This document shows positions 28,711-37,069 of a DNA stretch of 53,559 nucleotides, piece after piece (the first letter of the stretch is position 1; every line of letters starts with the position of its first letter). The DNA is taken from assembly GCA_024681705.1 (NCBI GenBank), contig JAILAI010000265.1:1-53559 (forward strand). Reading direction: 5' to 3'. Position numbers and translations under genes: made by a program. Below the pieces are notes generated by a model. The model searched no databases, had not been told where the DNA came from, and saw nothing but the letters and a program-made list of their open reading frames with translations. This stretch comes from Prevotella sp. (GTDB lineage Bacteria > Bacteroidota > Bacteroidia > Bacteroidales > Bacteroidaceae).

Positions 28711-29712
28711 TCATTTCTCGACCGGCAGACTCTTCCCCCTCAGCTCCAGCGCTATCCAGGCGTAGATGCCCAGTAACACGACGAGTCCCGTCTGCAATGT
28801 GTGCACGATGAGCACGAAGTAGAGCGCCTGTTCGTCTTGCACGCCGTAGAGAATCAGCATGGTCTTGACGGCAAAGTGCCAAGGTCCGGCGCCATTGGGA
28901 GTGGGAACGATGACGGCGATGCTACCCACGATGAAGGTGACCAATGCGCACGAAAGCCCAAGATGCTCGGTGAACGGGAAGCAGAAGAAGGTAAGGTAGT
29001 AGTGCAGGAAGTAGCTCAGCCAGATGCCAAGCGTGAATGCAACGAACTTCCACTTGTTCTTCACGTCCTTCAGCGACAACACACCTTGCCACAATCCGCC
29101 CAAAGTAGCCTTCACCTTGTTATATATGGTGAGGCTCTTCAGGAGCCACGCCAGTAGCAATAGGGCAGCTAAGGCGCAGATGGCGGTCACCCACCATCCG
29201 GTTTCGGAGAAGCGTCCCAATAAAGAATCCATGCTCGTGCCGGTCTTCTCGAAGAACGTGCCGAACATCGTCATCTGCCAGAGCAACGTCAGTCCCGTGA
29301 CGCCCATCACCAATAGCGAGTCTACGGCTCGTTCGGTGACCACCGTGCCCAGTGCCTTTGAAAACGATGTGCCGTCGTAGCGCTTCAGCACGCCACAACG
29401 CATGAACTCGCCAATGCGCGGTATCACCAGACTGGCGGCATACGACAGGAGTACGGCGTGCACGCAAGTGCCCGTGCGCGGATGCTCGCCCAACGGATCG
29501 AGCGTCTGACGCCAACGCCAGCCACGCATCAGCTGGGCCAACAGACCGAAGGGCATCGACAGAAGCATCCAGCTCCAAGTCATCTCGCCCGTCAGCACAT
29601 CCCACACCTGGCCGAAGTCAAAGTCGCGGTACATCCACCACAATATGGCTCCGCCCAGCAGCAATGGCAAGGCAATCTTCATGGCATTTGCGGCCATCGA
29701 TTTTTGTTCCAT
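28711..29712 (-). CDS. Lysylphosphatidylglycerol synthase TM region-like (YbhN/UPF0104) membrane protein
   Basis: Multi-TM; VLLSYAASLVIPRIGEFMRCGVLKRYDGTSFSKALGTVVTERAVDSL and PTPNGAGPWHFAVKTMLILYGV. Confidence 0.85.
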   Translation of the reverse strand: MEQKSMAANAMKIALPLLLGGAILWWMYRDFDFGQVWDVLTGEMTWSWMLLSMPFGLLAQLMRGWRWRQTLDPLGEHPRTGTCVHAVLLSYAASLVIPRIGEFMRCGVLKRYDGTSFSKALGTVVTERAVDSLLVMGVTGLTLLWQMTMFGTFFEKTGTSMDSLLGRFSETGWWVTAICALAALLLLAWLLKSLTIYNKVKATLGGLWQGVLSLKDVKNKWKFVAFTLGIWLSYFLHYYLTFFCFPFTEHLGLSCALVTFIVGSIAVIVPTPNGAGPWHFAVKTMLILYGVQDEQALYFVLIVHTLQTGLVVLLGIYAWIALELRGKSLPVEK

Positions 29713-30053
29713 AGCGCAAAGTTACGATATTTCTCGCGATTACCAAACCTTTTTAAGACATAATAACACATCGTTTTCCAAAACGCGAGTCCCCGTCAAT
29801 GTGCCGACCAATCTCCATTCGTGGTGTCAACATGTGCTGGCCATTTGATTTCGTCAGAGCATTTGCCATATTTGAAGGAGAAATCGACCGCACGAGCTCC
29901 TGTTCGCCCATATATATAAGTATATAATACCTTATTATATATAAGAGCCCTTGTTTCCATTGACGCAAATCAACCCTTTTGACCAACGTCAAAAAAACGG
30001 GCAAAAGCTGACGAAAACGATACCCTTCCCCTTGCCGAATGACAGAAAACCCC

Positions 30054-30061
30054 TACCTTTG
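30054..30061 (+). promoter_or_regulatory. -7 element TACCTTTG (with CTTG 19 bp upstream) for small-ORF cluster
   Basis: CTTGccgaatgacagaaaaccccTACCTTTGcatc. Confidence 0.65.
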
Positions 30062-30092
30062 CATCGTCAAAAAGGATAACAGGTAAAAAGAA

Positions 30093-30146
30093 ATGAGCCA
30101 TAGGGCTCTCGTTCACACGCACAAGAGCGGTGAATGTAAGTATTAG
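30093..30146 (+). CDS. Putative 17-aa leader peptide
   Basis: ATG...TAG: MSHRALVHTHKSGECKY; first ORF after the predicted promoter; preceded by AAAGGATAACAGG. Existence as a protein is inferred only. Confidence 0.3.
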   Translation: MSHRALVHTHKSGECKY

Positions 30147-30189
30147 TTTTTAAGGATAGCAAATTTAAAGCAGAGAAAGGAAATTTAAA

Positions 30190-30270
30190 ATGACAATGAT
30201 TTCATTAATGGTAGCCCTCTCAGCAGTCGTTTTGGTCGTAGCCGGTAAGTACGGTCTGACCTCAAAGTAA
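30190..30270 (+). CDS. Putative 26-aa hydrophobic peptide
   Basis: MTMISLMVALSAVVLVVAGKYGLTSK; TM-like; preceded by AAGCAGAGAAAGGA. Confidence 0.5.
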   Translation: MTMISLMVALSAVVLVVAGKYGLTSK

Positions 30271-30288
30271 GACAAACGAACTGCCTTT

Positions 30289-30305
30289 AGCCCAAAGGGC
30301 TTTTT
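30289..30305 (+). terminator. Small intra-cluster hairpin with T tract
   Basis: AGCCC aaa GGGCT TTTT. Confidence 0.5.
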
Positions 30306-30398
30306 AAAAAAGAGTTAGACAAAGGCGGGCAGAGGTGCCTCAGGGCATCGGTCCCAGCCAATTTCAAAAACATTATAAGCAGAGAAAGGATAACAATT

Positions 30399-30485
30399 AT
30401 GGCATATTTCGCAGTTACGGCAGCCGCCACAATCATTTGCGCTATAACCATCGCTCTCGGCATTCATGTTGCCTCGAAGCTCTAA
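30399..30485 (+). CDS. Putative 28-aa hydrophobic peptide
   Basis: MAYFAVTAAATIICAITIALGIHVASKL; TM-like; preceded by the same AAGCAGAGAAAGGA block. Confidence 0.5.
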   Translation: MAYFAVTAAATIICAITIALGIHVASKL

Positions 30486-30525
30486 GCGCAATGCTCAGAA
30501 AGAAGTAAAATCGATTATAAAACCG

Positions 30526-30557
30526 GCAGGGGGATCCATTCGTTTGGGTCCCCCTGC
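30526..30557 (+). terminator. Hairpin downstream of small-ORF cluster
   Basis: GCAGGGGGA tccattcgtttggg TCCCCCTGC. Confidence 0.6.
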
Positions 30558-30771
30558 TTGTGTGTGTATGGTCGCTTGTCGTGTGGATGTGGGAGATTGT
30601 CGGGATGGTTTCGCGGTGTTTTATTCAAGAAAGGGACACAACGTTGTACGAAATTAACATATTGTGGGGGTGGAAATGTTAAAATGAAGGTCTCAAAACG
30701 CCCAACTTTTTAACACAAAACTACCCACATGTCTACCCCCTTTTTGCTATCTCGGAGATTACACTCGACGA

Positions 30772-30925
30772 CTCGTTTCACCAAAATTGGCGCTTTTCAT
30801 CACCAAAACTGGCGCTTTTGATGACTTAAACCGCCGCTTTTGCTCATCGAAATTGGCGCTTTTGATGAAAAAAATCTAGATTTTTTAGTCGAAAAAGTGC
30901 CAATTTTCGCTTTTGAAATCGACGC
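30772..30925. repeat. Dispersed intergenic repeat, copy 3 (expanded, with internal tandem-like units)
   Basis: aaaattggcgcttttcatcac / caaaactggcgcttttgatgac / ttaaaccgccgcttttgctcat / cgaaattggcgcttttgatgaaaaaaatctagatttttta. Confidence 0.85.
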
Positions 30926-31236
30926 GCGGGTTGTAACTATCTGTCAGTTAGAGAGTTACGGCTAATCGCTGAGAATCGCATATTTTGCGCCTTCGGAACT
31001 CTTGTTCGCATATTTTTAAATCTCCGTGTTAAAAACGTCAAGAATTTCATTTAAGAAATGTTATCTGCCAAGTGTGGTTTTGGACACTTTCCGATGGCCT
31101 TTTATAATGTCTCGCTACCTGAAACGTGATTCCTTTTATGGTTTTAGGGAGCTTCTTTCAGGCTCAATACGAGGTTCACTCGCCCGAAAACTAAAAGAAA
31201 ATTGCGTTTTCCTTCGTCGTTTTGCGCGCTTATTCG

Positions 31237-31244
31237 TACCTTTG
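31237..31244 (+). promoter_or_regulatory. -7 element TACCTTTG for ksgA
   Basis: cttattcgTACCTTTGcgccc just upstream of the start; implies a very short 5' UTR. Confidence 0.6.
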
Positions 31245-31249
31245 CGCCC

Positions 31250-32104
31250 ATGAAGCAAGTACGCCCTAAAAAGAATCTCGGCCAGCATTTTCTGACCGAT
31301 CTGTCTATCGCCCGCGCCATCGCCGATACGGTGGACGCCTGTCCTGACATTCCCGTTCTCGAGGTGGGACCAGGCATGGGAGTCATGACCCAGTTCCTCG
31401 TCACCAAACCTCGTCCGGTAAAGGTCGTGGAGATTGACCGCGAGAGCGTTGTCTACCTTCGCGCACACTTCCCCCAGTTCGCGCTTACGCCTCGGGAAAC
31501 CGAAGCCGAAGGCGGCAATGAAGGTGAATCGAATCAGGGCGGCGGACTCATCGAAGGCGACTTCCTCCGCATGGACCTTCATGCACTATTCGGCGGAAAG
31601 TCCTTCGTTCTAACGGGCAACTACCCCTACGACATCTCCACACAGATATTCTTCAAGATGCTCGACAATCGCGACCTCATTCCTTGTTGTACGGGAATGA
31701 TTCAACGCGAAGTGGCCTTGCGCATCGCTTCGCAACCCGGCACGAAGGCATACGGCATACTCTCCGTTCTCATTCAGGCGTGGTACGATGTGGAATATCT
31801 CTTCACCGTCGACGAAAAGGTCTTCAATCCGCCGCCCAAGGTGAAGAGTGCCGTTATCCGGATGACCAGAAACGCCACCGAACACCTCGATTGCGACGAA
31901 AAGCTTTTCCGTCGTGTCGTGAAGACCGTTTTCAATCAACGTCGTAAAATGTTGCGTGTTTCTCTTCGTCAGCTCTTCAGTGCCGATCGTCAGCCCGCTC
32001 CGGAGTTCTTCTCACATCGTTTCATGACCCAGCGTCCCGAGCAGCTCTCCATCCCTGAGTTCGTGGAACTCACCAACCTCGTGGCTCCATATCTGCAGGC
32101 CTAG
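31250..32104 (+). CDS. rsmA: 16S rRNA (adenine(1518)-N(6)/adenine(1519)-N(6))-dimethyltransferase
   Basis: MKQVRPKKNLGQHFLTDLSIARAIADTVD..VLEVGPGMGVMTQFL..LTGNYPYDISTQIFFKML; also called ksgA. Confidence 0.96.
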   Translation: MKQVRPKKNLGQHFLTDLSIARAIADTVDACPDIPVLEVGPGMGVMTQFLVTKPRPVKVVEIDRESVVYLRAHFPQFALTPRETEAEGGNEGESNQGGGLIEGDFLRMDLHALFGGKSFVLTGNYPYDISTQIFFKMLDNRDLIPCCTGMIQREVALRIASQPGTKAYGILSVLIQAWYDVEYLFTVDEKVFNPPPKVKSAVIRMTRNATEHLDCDEKLFRRVVKTVFNQRRKMLRVSLRQLFSADRQPAPEFFSHRFMTQRPEQLSIPEFVELTNLVAPYLQA

Positions 32105-32109
32105 CGGCC

Positions 32110-32811
32110 CTAGAGGGCAATCACAAGTAGCGCCACCACCGTCAGCCAGAAGGTAGCTATGATGATCCAGCTCTCTTTCTCGTCGAATTGTTGTTCGAAG
32201 TCGCCCATCGGTCCCCATCGTTTCTCGGCCATCGCATACGCCCTGCGGTAGCCTCCATACACCAGCCATCCGATGAGAATGCCTATCAGGCTTCCCGCCA
32301 GGATGTCGCCTGGATAATGCACGCCCAGGTACATTCGCGAATAGCACGACCCAGCAGCCCATAGCACGGCCGTCAACGTGAGCCATCGCCTTCGGTAGAG
32401 CAGGCCGAGCATCGTGACCGTTGCGAAGCCGTTGCTCGCATGGTTACTCGGGAAACCGTAGCGTCCGCCGCGATAATCGTGGAAGAAAACCAGCTGGTCC
32501 ATGATGCCTTCGTCGTGGCTCGGACGTATGCGCGCCACCAGTGGTTTCAGAACGCTCGCCACCGTGAAGTCGCTCAGCACGTAGAGCAGCACCAAGGCGC
32601 CCACCAAAAGCATCACCTGACGCCAACAAAGATGATGACACAAGCAAACTACCGCCACCATCGCCATCAGCGTCCACGACACCTTGTCGGAATACATGTG
32701 CCAGAACAATCCGTAGCTCTCACTACCCGCAAAGTTGATGATCTTCAGCAACGTGCCATCAAGTTCCTGAAGTTGCCAGAGTAGCGAGTCGGTAAGTAGA
32801 ATGCTTGTCAT
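32110..32811 (-). CDS. PAP2 superfamily phosphatase
   Basis: KPLVARIRPSHDE..YGFPSNHASNGFATVTML..SRMYLGVHYPGDILAGSLIG, all three PAP2 motifs. Confidence 0.93.
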   Translation of the reverse strand: MTSILLTDSLLWQLQELDGTLLKIINFAGSESYGLFWHMYSDKVSWTLMAMVAVVCLCHHLCWRQVMLLVGALVLLYVLSDFTVASVLKPLVARIRPSHDEGIMDQLVFFHDYRGGRYGFPSNHASNGFATVTMLGLLYRRRWLTLTAVLWAAGSCYSRMYLGVHYPGDILAGSLIGILIGWLVYGGYRRAYAMAEKRWGPMGDFEQQFDEKESWIIIATFWLTVVALLVIAL

Positions 32812-32900
32812 AAGTTGTAAAATTTTCGTGCAAAGATACTTGTTTTTTGTCATTTCGGCAAAAAAGCATCCCAAAAGTTGCGCATTTCAAAAAAACTACC

Positions 32901-32908
32901 TATCTTTG
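32901..32908 (+). promoter_or_regulatory. -7 element TATCTTTG for frr
   Basis: aaaaactaccTATCTTTGtcac upstream of frr. Confidence 0.6.
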
Positions 32909-32945
32909 TCACTCGAAAAATCATTATTTTAAATATATCTACACT

Positions 32946-33506
32946 ATGATCGACGTAAAAGCAACACTCAGCGAGGCGCAGGATCGCATGGAAATGGCTG
33001 CCTTGTTCCTCGACGAAAGCCTCAATCGCATCCGTGCAGGAAGAGCCAATGTCGCCATCCTCGACGGCGTGAGGGTTGAATCCTACGGACAGCGCGTGCC
33101 ACTTAACCAGGTGGCCAACGTCAACTGCCCCGACGCACGCACCATTGCCATCAGGCCGTGGGACAAGAAGGCCATCCGCGATATTGAGAAAGCCATCATG
33201 GATAGCGACGTGGGCATTACCCCTGAAAACAACGGAGAAATCATCCGACTGAACATTCCGCAGCCCACCGAAGAGCGCCGCCGTGAGCTTACCAAGCAAT
33301 GCAACAAGATTGCTGAGAAGGCGAAGGTGGAAGTGAGAAACGTGCGCGGAGACATCAAGGACAAACTGAAGAAGGCCATCAAGGACGGACTCTCGGAAGA
33401 CAACGAGAAGGACGCTGAGGCCGATCTGCAGAAGCTCCACGACAAGTTCATTGCCCGAATCGACGAGCTCATTGCTGCCAAGAACAAGGAAATCATGACG
33501 GTTTAG
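32946..33506 (+). CDS. frr: Ribosome recycling factor
   Basis: MIDVKATLSEAQDRMEMAALFLDESLNRIRAGRANVAILDGVRVESYG..IRLNIPQPTEERRRELTKQ. Confidence 0.96.
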   Translation: MIDVKATLSEAQDRMEMAALFLDESLNRIRAGRANVAILDGVRVESYGQRVPLNQVANVNCPDARTIAIRPWDKKAIRDIEKAIMDSDVGITPENNGEIIRLNIPQPTEERRRELTKQCNKIAEKAKVEVRNVRGDIKDKLKKAIKDGLSEDNEKDAEADLQKLHDKFIARIDELIAAKNKEIMTV

Positions 33507-33554
33507 GCCTTCCAAGGCCCATCGCAAGGTGGGAAAGGGGGCGAAGAAGATATC

Positions 33555-34562
33555 ATGCACGGTCTGGTCATTAAAAACACAGGTTCCTGGTACACCGTTC
33601 TTACCGACGACGGCCAGGAACTCGATTGTAAGCTCAAGGGAAACTATCGCATACGCAAGTCGGCCATAAGGCCTACCAATCCTGTCGCCATCGGCGATCG
33701 CGTCACGGTGGAGTATCCAAAAGTAGCACCGACCTCGCAATCTTCTGGAGAATCGGCAGAGGGTGGAGGTGCGGCTTCCTCAACATGTCCCTTTATCACG
33801 TCTGTGGAGGACCGCCGCAATTATATCATCCGTCGCTCGCAGAACCTCTCGCGGCAATGTCATATATTGGCAGCTAATGTCGATCAGGCCGTTCTTGTGG
33901 TCACGGTAGCCCATCCGGAGACGTCGACGACGTTTATCGACCGCTTCCTCGCAAGCGCTGAGGCCTATGACGTGCCGGTTGTTCTGGTCTTCAACAAAAC
34001 CGATCTTCTGTCGCCCGACGAGTTGGAACTCCAGCAGTACCTCATACATGTATACAGCCATATCGGCTATACTTGCATACCGGTTTCTGCCATTCAGGTC
34101 GACACGCTCGCCCCGTTGATGCCCCTCCTGCACAATCGGGTCACCTTGCTCAGTGGAAATAGTGGGGTGGGAAAGTCCACATTATTAAATAATATAATAC
34201 CTGGACTCAATATTCGCACCGCTCCGATTTCTGAAGCACACGATACTGGTCAGCACACCACGACGTTCTCAACCATGTATAGGCTCCAACATCAACAGGG
34301 AGAGAAAGCCTTCCTCATTGACACTCCGGGCATTAAGGGCTTCGGAACCCTCGATTTCCAGTCGGCAGAGGTGTCGCATTACTTTCCTGAAATTTTCAAG
34401 ATATCAGCCGAATGCCGTTTCTCCAATTGCACCCATACCCATGAACCGGGTTGCGCCGTTTTGCAAGCCCTCGAGGATCATCTCATTGCCCCCAGTCGCT
34501 ATGCCTCCTATCTGTCCATTCTTCAAGACGAAGATGAAGGCAAATACAGACCAGCATTTTGA
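33555..34562 (+). CDS. rsgA: Ribosome small subunit-dependent GTPase A
   Basis: OB-fold N-terminus, VLVFNKTDLL, LLSGNSGVGKSTLLN, DTPGIKGFG, C-terminal Cys/His zinc site CRFSNCTHTHEPGCAV. Confidence 0.95.
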   Translation: MHGLVIKNTGSWYTVLTDDGQELDCKLKGNYRIRKSAIRPTNPVAIGDRVTVEYPKVAPTSQSSGESAEGGGAASSTCPFITSVEDRRNYIIRRSQNLSRQCHILAANVDQAVLVVTVAHPETSTTFIDRFLASAEAYDVPVVLVFNKTDLLSPDELELQQYLIHVYSHIGYTCIPVSAIQVDTLAPLMPLLHNRVTLLSGNSGVGKSTLLNNIIPGLNIRTAPISEAHDTGQHTTTFSTMYRLQHQQGEKAFLIDTPGIKGFGTLDFQSAEVSHYFPEIFKISAECRFSNCTHTHEPGCAVLQALEDHLIAPSRYASYLSILQDEDEGKYRPAF

Positions 34563-34644
34563 GTCGATTTTCTTACGGTTTCTCACTGATTTACGAATAA
34601 TGTAGAGATAAATTCAAAAAAAACATAAAAAATATGTGATTTTC

Positions 34645-34676
34645 TTTGTTCGTTATAAAAATAATTCTTATCTTTG
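34645..34676 (+). promoter_or_regulatory. Promoter for dockerin/cohesin-like operon
   Basis: TTTG (34645-34648), 20-bp spacer, TATCTTTG (34669-34676). Confidence 0.7.
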
Positions 34677-34749
34677 CAACGGTAATGCAAAAACATGTGT
34701 TGCGAGAGTAAAAGTTATAATATTACTAATAATTTAAAATCAAACAAGT

Positions 34750-35568
34750 ATGAAAAAAACCTTAATTAAGTCAATTCTGCTTGCCATTTTTGGAATGATG
34801 GTAGTGCAGAACGTTAATGCGCAGAAGATTTCTGCTGATGAAGAGGTTGCCACCAACATCGGTGGAGGTTTGTCTGTAGGAAGTAATTTCTTCTATGGAC
34901 CGATTCTTTATGAGGTAACAGCAGTGGAAGGCACTAAGTACACCGTGAATGCTATAGCTTTCTATGGCTCTTCTTTTGATGCTGAGATTGAGATTATCGG
35001 TAGCGGAGAAGCCAATGGCTATCAGTTCGAAGTAGCTGAAATCGAGTCTCTCAATAGCGCACTGGTTATGAATGGTACCAATTATACCGCAACTGGCGCT
35101 GGTGACCTGGGCTCTATCACAACTCTCTTGTTTGTGGATGACGAGGGTAATGGCTTTGCTGGAACTATCGCAGATGGTGCTTTTGGTAATTTGTCTGGTG
35201 TTGAGTATATATACACAGACTTGACTACTGTACCTGAAGCCGGAGATGAGGCATTCTGGGGACTATTTGAGAATGATGAGGCTCCTGTGTTGGTCGTTCC
35301 TACTGGTTGCATGGGTAAGTATGGAACAGCAGAAGGTTGGCAGTATTTCTATATTTATACAGATCTTACTGGAGCTCGTTTCGGTGATATTAATGGCGAT
35401 GGTTCAGTTAACATTAATGATGTTTCTGCACTTCTCGAGTATCAAGACTTCGGTGAGATAGAGAATGGGACTCTCAATACCGAGAGTGTAGATGTTAATG
35501 GTGATGGTAACGAAAACATCAATGATGTATCGGCATTGCTTGGTGTTCTTGATTATGTTGGCGATTAA
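34750..35568 (+). CDS. Secreted BspA-like protein with C-terminal dockerin-like repeats
   Basis: Signal peptide; DGAFGNLSGVEYIYTDLTTVPEAGDEAFWG..VLVVPTGCMGKYGTAEGWQYF resembles LRR_5/BspA; two dockerin calcium-loop repeats GDINGDGSVNINDVSALLEY and VDVNGDGNENINDVSALLGVLDY. Confidence 0.82.
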   Translation: MKKTLIKSILLAIFGMMVVQNVNAQKISADEEVATNIGGGLSVGSNFFYGPILYEVTAVEGTKYTVNAIAFYGSSFDAEIEIIGSGEANGYQFEVAEIESLNSALVMNGTNYTATGAGDLGSITTLLFVDDEGNGFAGTIADGAFGNLSGVEYIYTDLTTVPEAGDEAFWGLFENDEAPVLVVPTGCMGKYGTAEGWQYFYIYTDLTGARFGDINGDGSVNINDVSALLEYQDFGEIENGTLNTESVDVNGDGNENINDVSALLGVLDYVGD

Positions 35569-35591
35569 TATTAATTAAATTCAAATAGATT

Positions 35592-36638
35592 ATGAAAAAA
35601 ATTAAATTCGTATTATTTGCAGTAGCATCGGTTTTCTTCTTGAATTCTAATGCTCAAACCCTTTCGATGGATCCTATCGCATTGGGAGCAGGTCAGACTG
35701 CTACCGTTCAGATTAAAGTAACGGGTGGTTCTAATATCGGTGCTGTTCAGTTTACGTTGACACTCCCCGAAGGTGTACGTCAGGTGGATTGTACAAGCGA
35801 TGCAAACACCAAGATCCTTGATAAAAATGCCAATGCAATTACTTATAATGCAAACAGGGTTCCTTCTGCTCCTTCGACAAAGAGTTTTAGCTATGTTAAG
35901 ATGAAAAAGGTTCATAAGTATACTGCTTTGTTCGATGATGAGTTCACAGGTAATGATGGCGAGTGGTTTATGTCTTTTGAAGTGAAGAACTTCAGCGCTG
36001 TAACAGCAACAGGTACAGCTACATTCTCTAGTGTCATGATTGGTCCGAATGGAGCAGCAGTAGATGCAACTGGTGACGATGCAAGTGTTGTAACATCAGC
36101 AGAAAGTGTGTTCCTTGCAACAATAGCTTCTTCTGGCTGGTCTACGATTTGCTCAGCTGAGGGTCTTGACCTTTCTGGAGTTGATGCATACATCGTAACT
36201 GACGTAACGAAAACTTCTGCAACCTTAAAGAAAGTAACTGAGGCTGCTGCAAAGGAAGGACTTCTTATTAATGGCGCTGCAGGTACTACTGTTTCTATTC
36301 CATTCAAGACTGGTGCAACTACTGATGGCACAAATAAGTTGGTAGGTGTTACTGAAACAACAAGTATTACCGGTGATGGTACTATCTTCTTCTTGAAAGG
36401 TGGAGAGTTTGTGAAAGCTGAAGCTAATTCTTCTCTCGGTGCTGGTCACGCATATCTTACTGGAGTTCCAGCAGGTGCTAAGGTTATTAACATTGTTTTT
36501 GATAATCCGACAGCTATCCAGTCTGTTGATGTTGAACAAAATGAGAACAGTGTTCTTTATAATCTTAATGGTGTTCGCGTGGACAACCCGACAAAGGGTG
36601 TGTATATCCAGAATGGTCGCAAGGTCATTTTGAAGTAA
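35592..36638 (+). CDS. Secreted protein with cohesin-like N-terminal domain and C-terminal anchoring/sorting-like tail
   Basis: Signal peptide; LSMDPIALGAGQTATVQIKVTGGSNIGAVQFTLTLPEGV..; tail SVLYNLNGVRVDNPTKGVYIQNGRKVILK. Confidence 0.65.
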   Translation: MKKIKFVLFAVASVFFLNSNAQTLSMDPIALGAGQTATVQIKVTGGSNIGAVQFTLTLPEGVRQVDCTSDANTKILDKNANAITYNANRVPSAPSTKSFSYVKMKKVHKYTALFDDEFTGNDGEWFMSFEVKNFSAVTATGTATFSSVMIGPNGAAVDATGDDASVVTSAESVFLATIASSGWSTICSAEGLDLSGVDAYIVTDVTKTSATLKKVTEAAAKEGLLINGAAGTTVSIPFKTGATTDGTNKLVGVTETTSITGDGTIFFLKGGEFVKAEANSSLGAGHAYLTGVPAGAKVINIVFDNPTAIQSVDVEQNENSVLYNLNGVRVDNPTKGVYIQNGRKVILK

Positions 36639-36675
36639 GTTGATTTAATTCATGAACTTTTAAATTATAATTATT

Positions 36676-36834
36676 ATGAAGAAATATTATATTACACCCA
36701 CTACTAAAGTGAGAGTTGTTTCTAGTGAACAGCTGCTTCAGACTGCTTCTATTCCTGTTGATGGCGACAAGAGTTCTTCAACAGGTGAATCAAAGCCCTC
36801 GTTCACAATCTGGGAATTCATGGAAGAAGAATAA
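36676..36834 (+). CDS. 52-aa peptide, precursor-like
   Basis: ATG..TAA: MKKYYITPTTKVRVVSSEQLLQTASIPVDGDKSSSTGESKPSFTIWEFMEEE; sits between the cohesin-like gene and a strong terminator; absent from the supplied ORF track. Confidence 0.65.
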   Translation: MKKYYITPTTKVRVVSSEQLLQTASIPVDGDKSSSTGESKPSFTIWEFMEEE

Positions 36835-36855
36835 TTATTCAAGACATTTATATTC

Positions 36856-36887
36856 AAAAGGCTGGTCGCAGATGCGACCAGCCTTTT
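36856..36887 (+). terminator. Intrinsic terminator of the dockerin operon
   Basis: AAAAGGCTGGTCGCA gA TGCGACCAGCCTTTT. Confidence 0.9.
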
Positions 36888-36995
36888 ACTTCTAAAGAAA
36901 TCTGCATGGAAAGCTGATTTCTTTTATTTCTTTTTATGATTTTCTTTCAACGCCTTTTCTGTTTATTGATAAAACAATCAGGTTCGTTGAACGTT

Positions 36996-37027
36996 TTTGT
37001 ACCCTTCTTGCTTTTCTGCTATCTTTG
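36996..37027 (+). promoter_or_regulatory. Promoter of carbohydrate-binding lipoprotein gene
   Basis: TTTG, 20-bp spacer, TATCTTTG. Confidence 0.7.
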
Positions 37028-37069
37028 CATCATCATTAAAGTATAAACCATTTTAAAAGAAGTAAGGCA

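Noticed and set aside
30466-30657. 63-aa ORF in the track after the small-peptide cluster
   Set aside because: Spans a GC-rich hairpin, has no ribosome-binding context and no protein-like composition.
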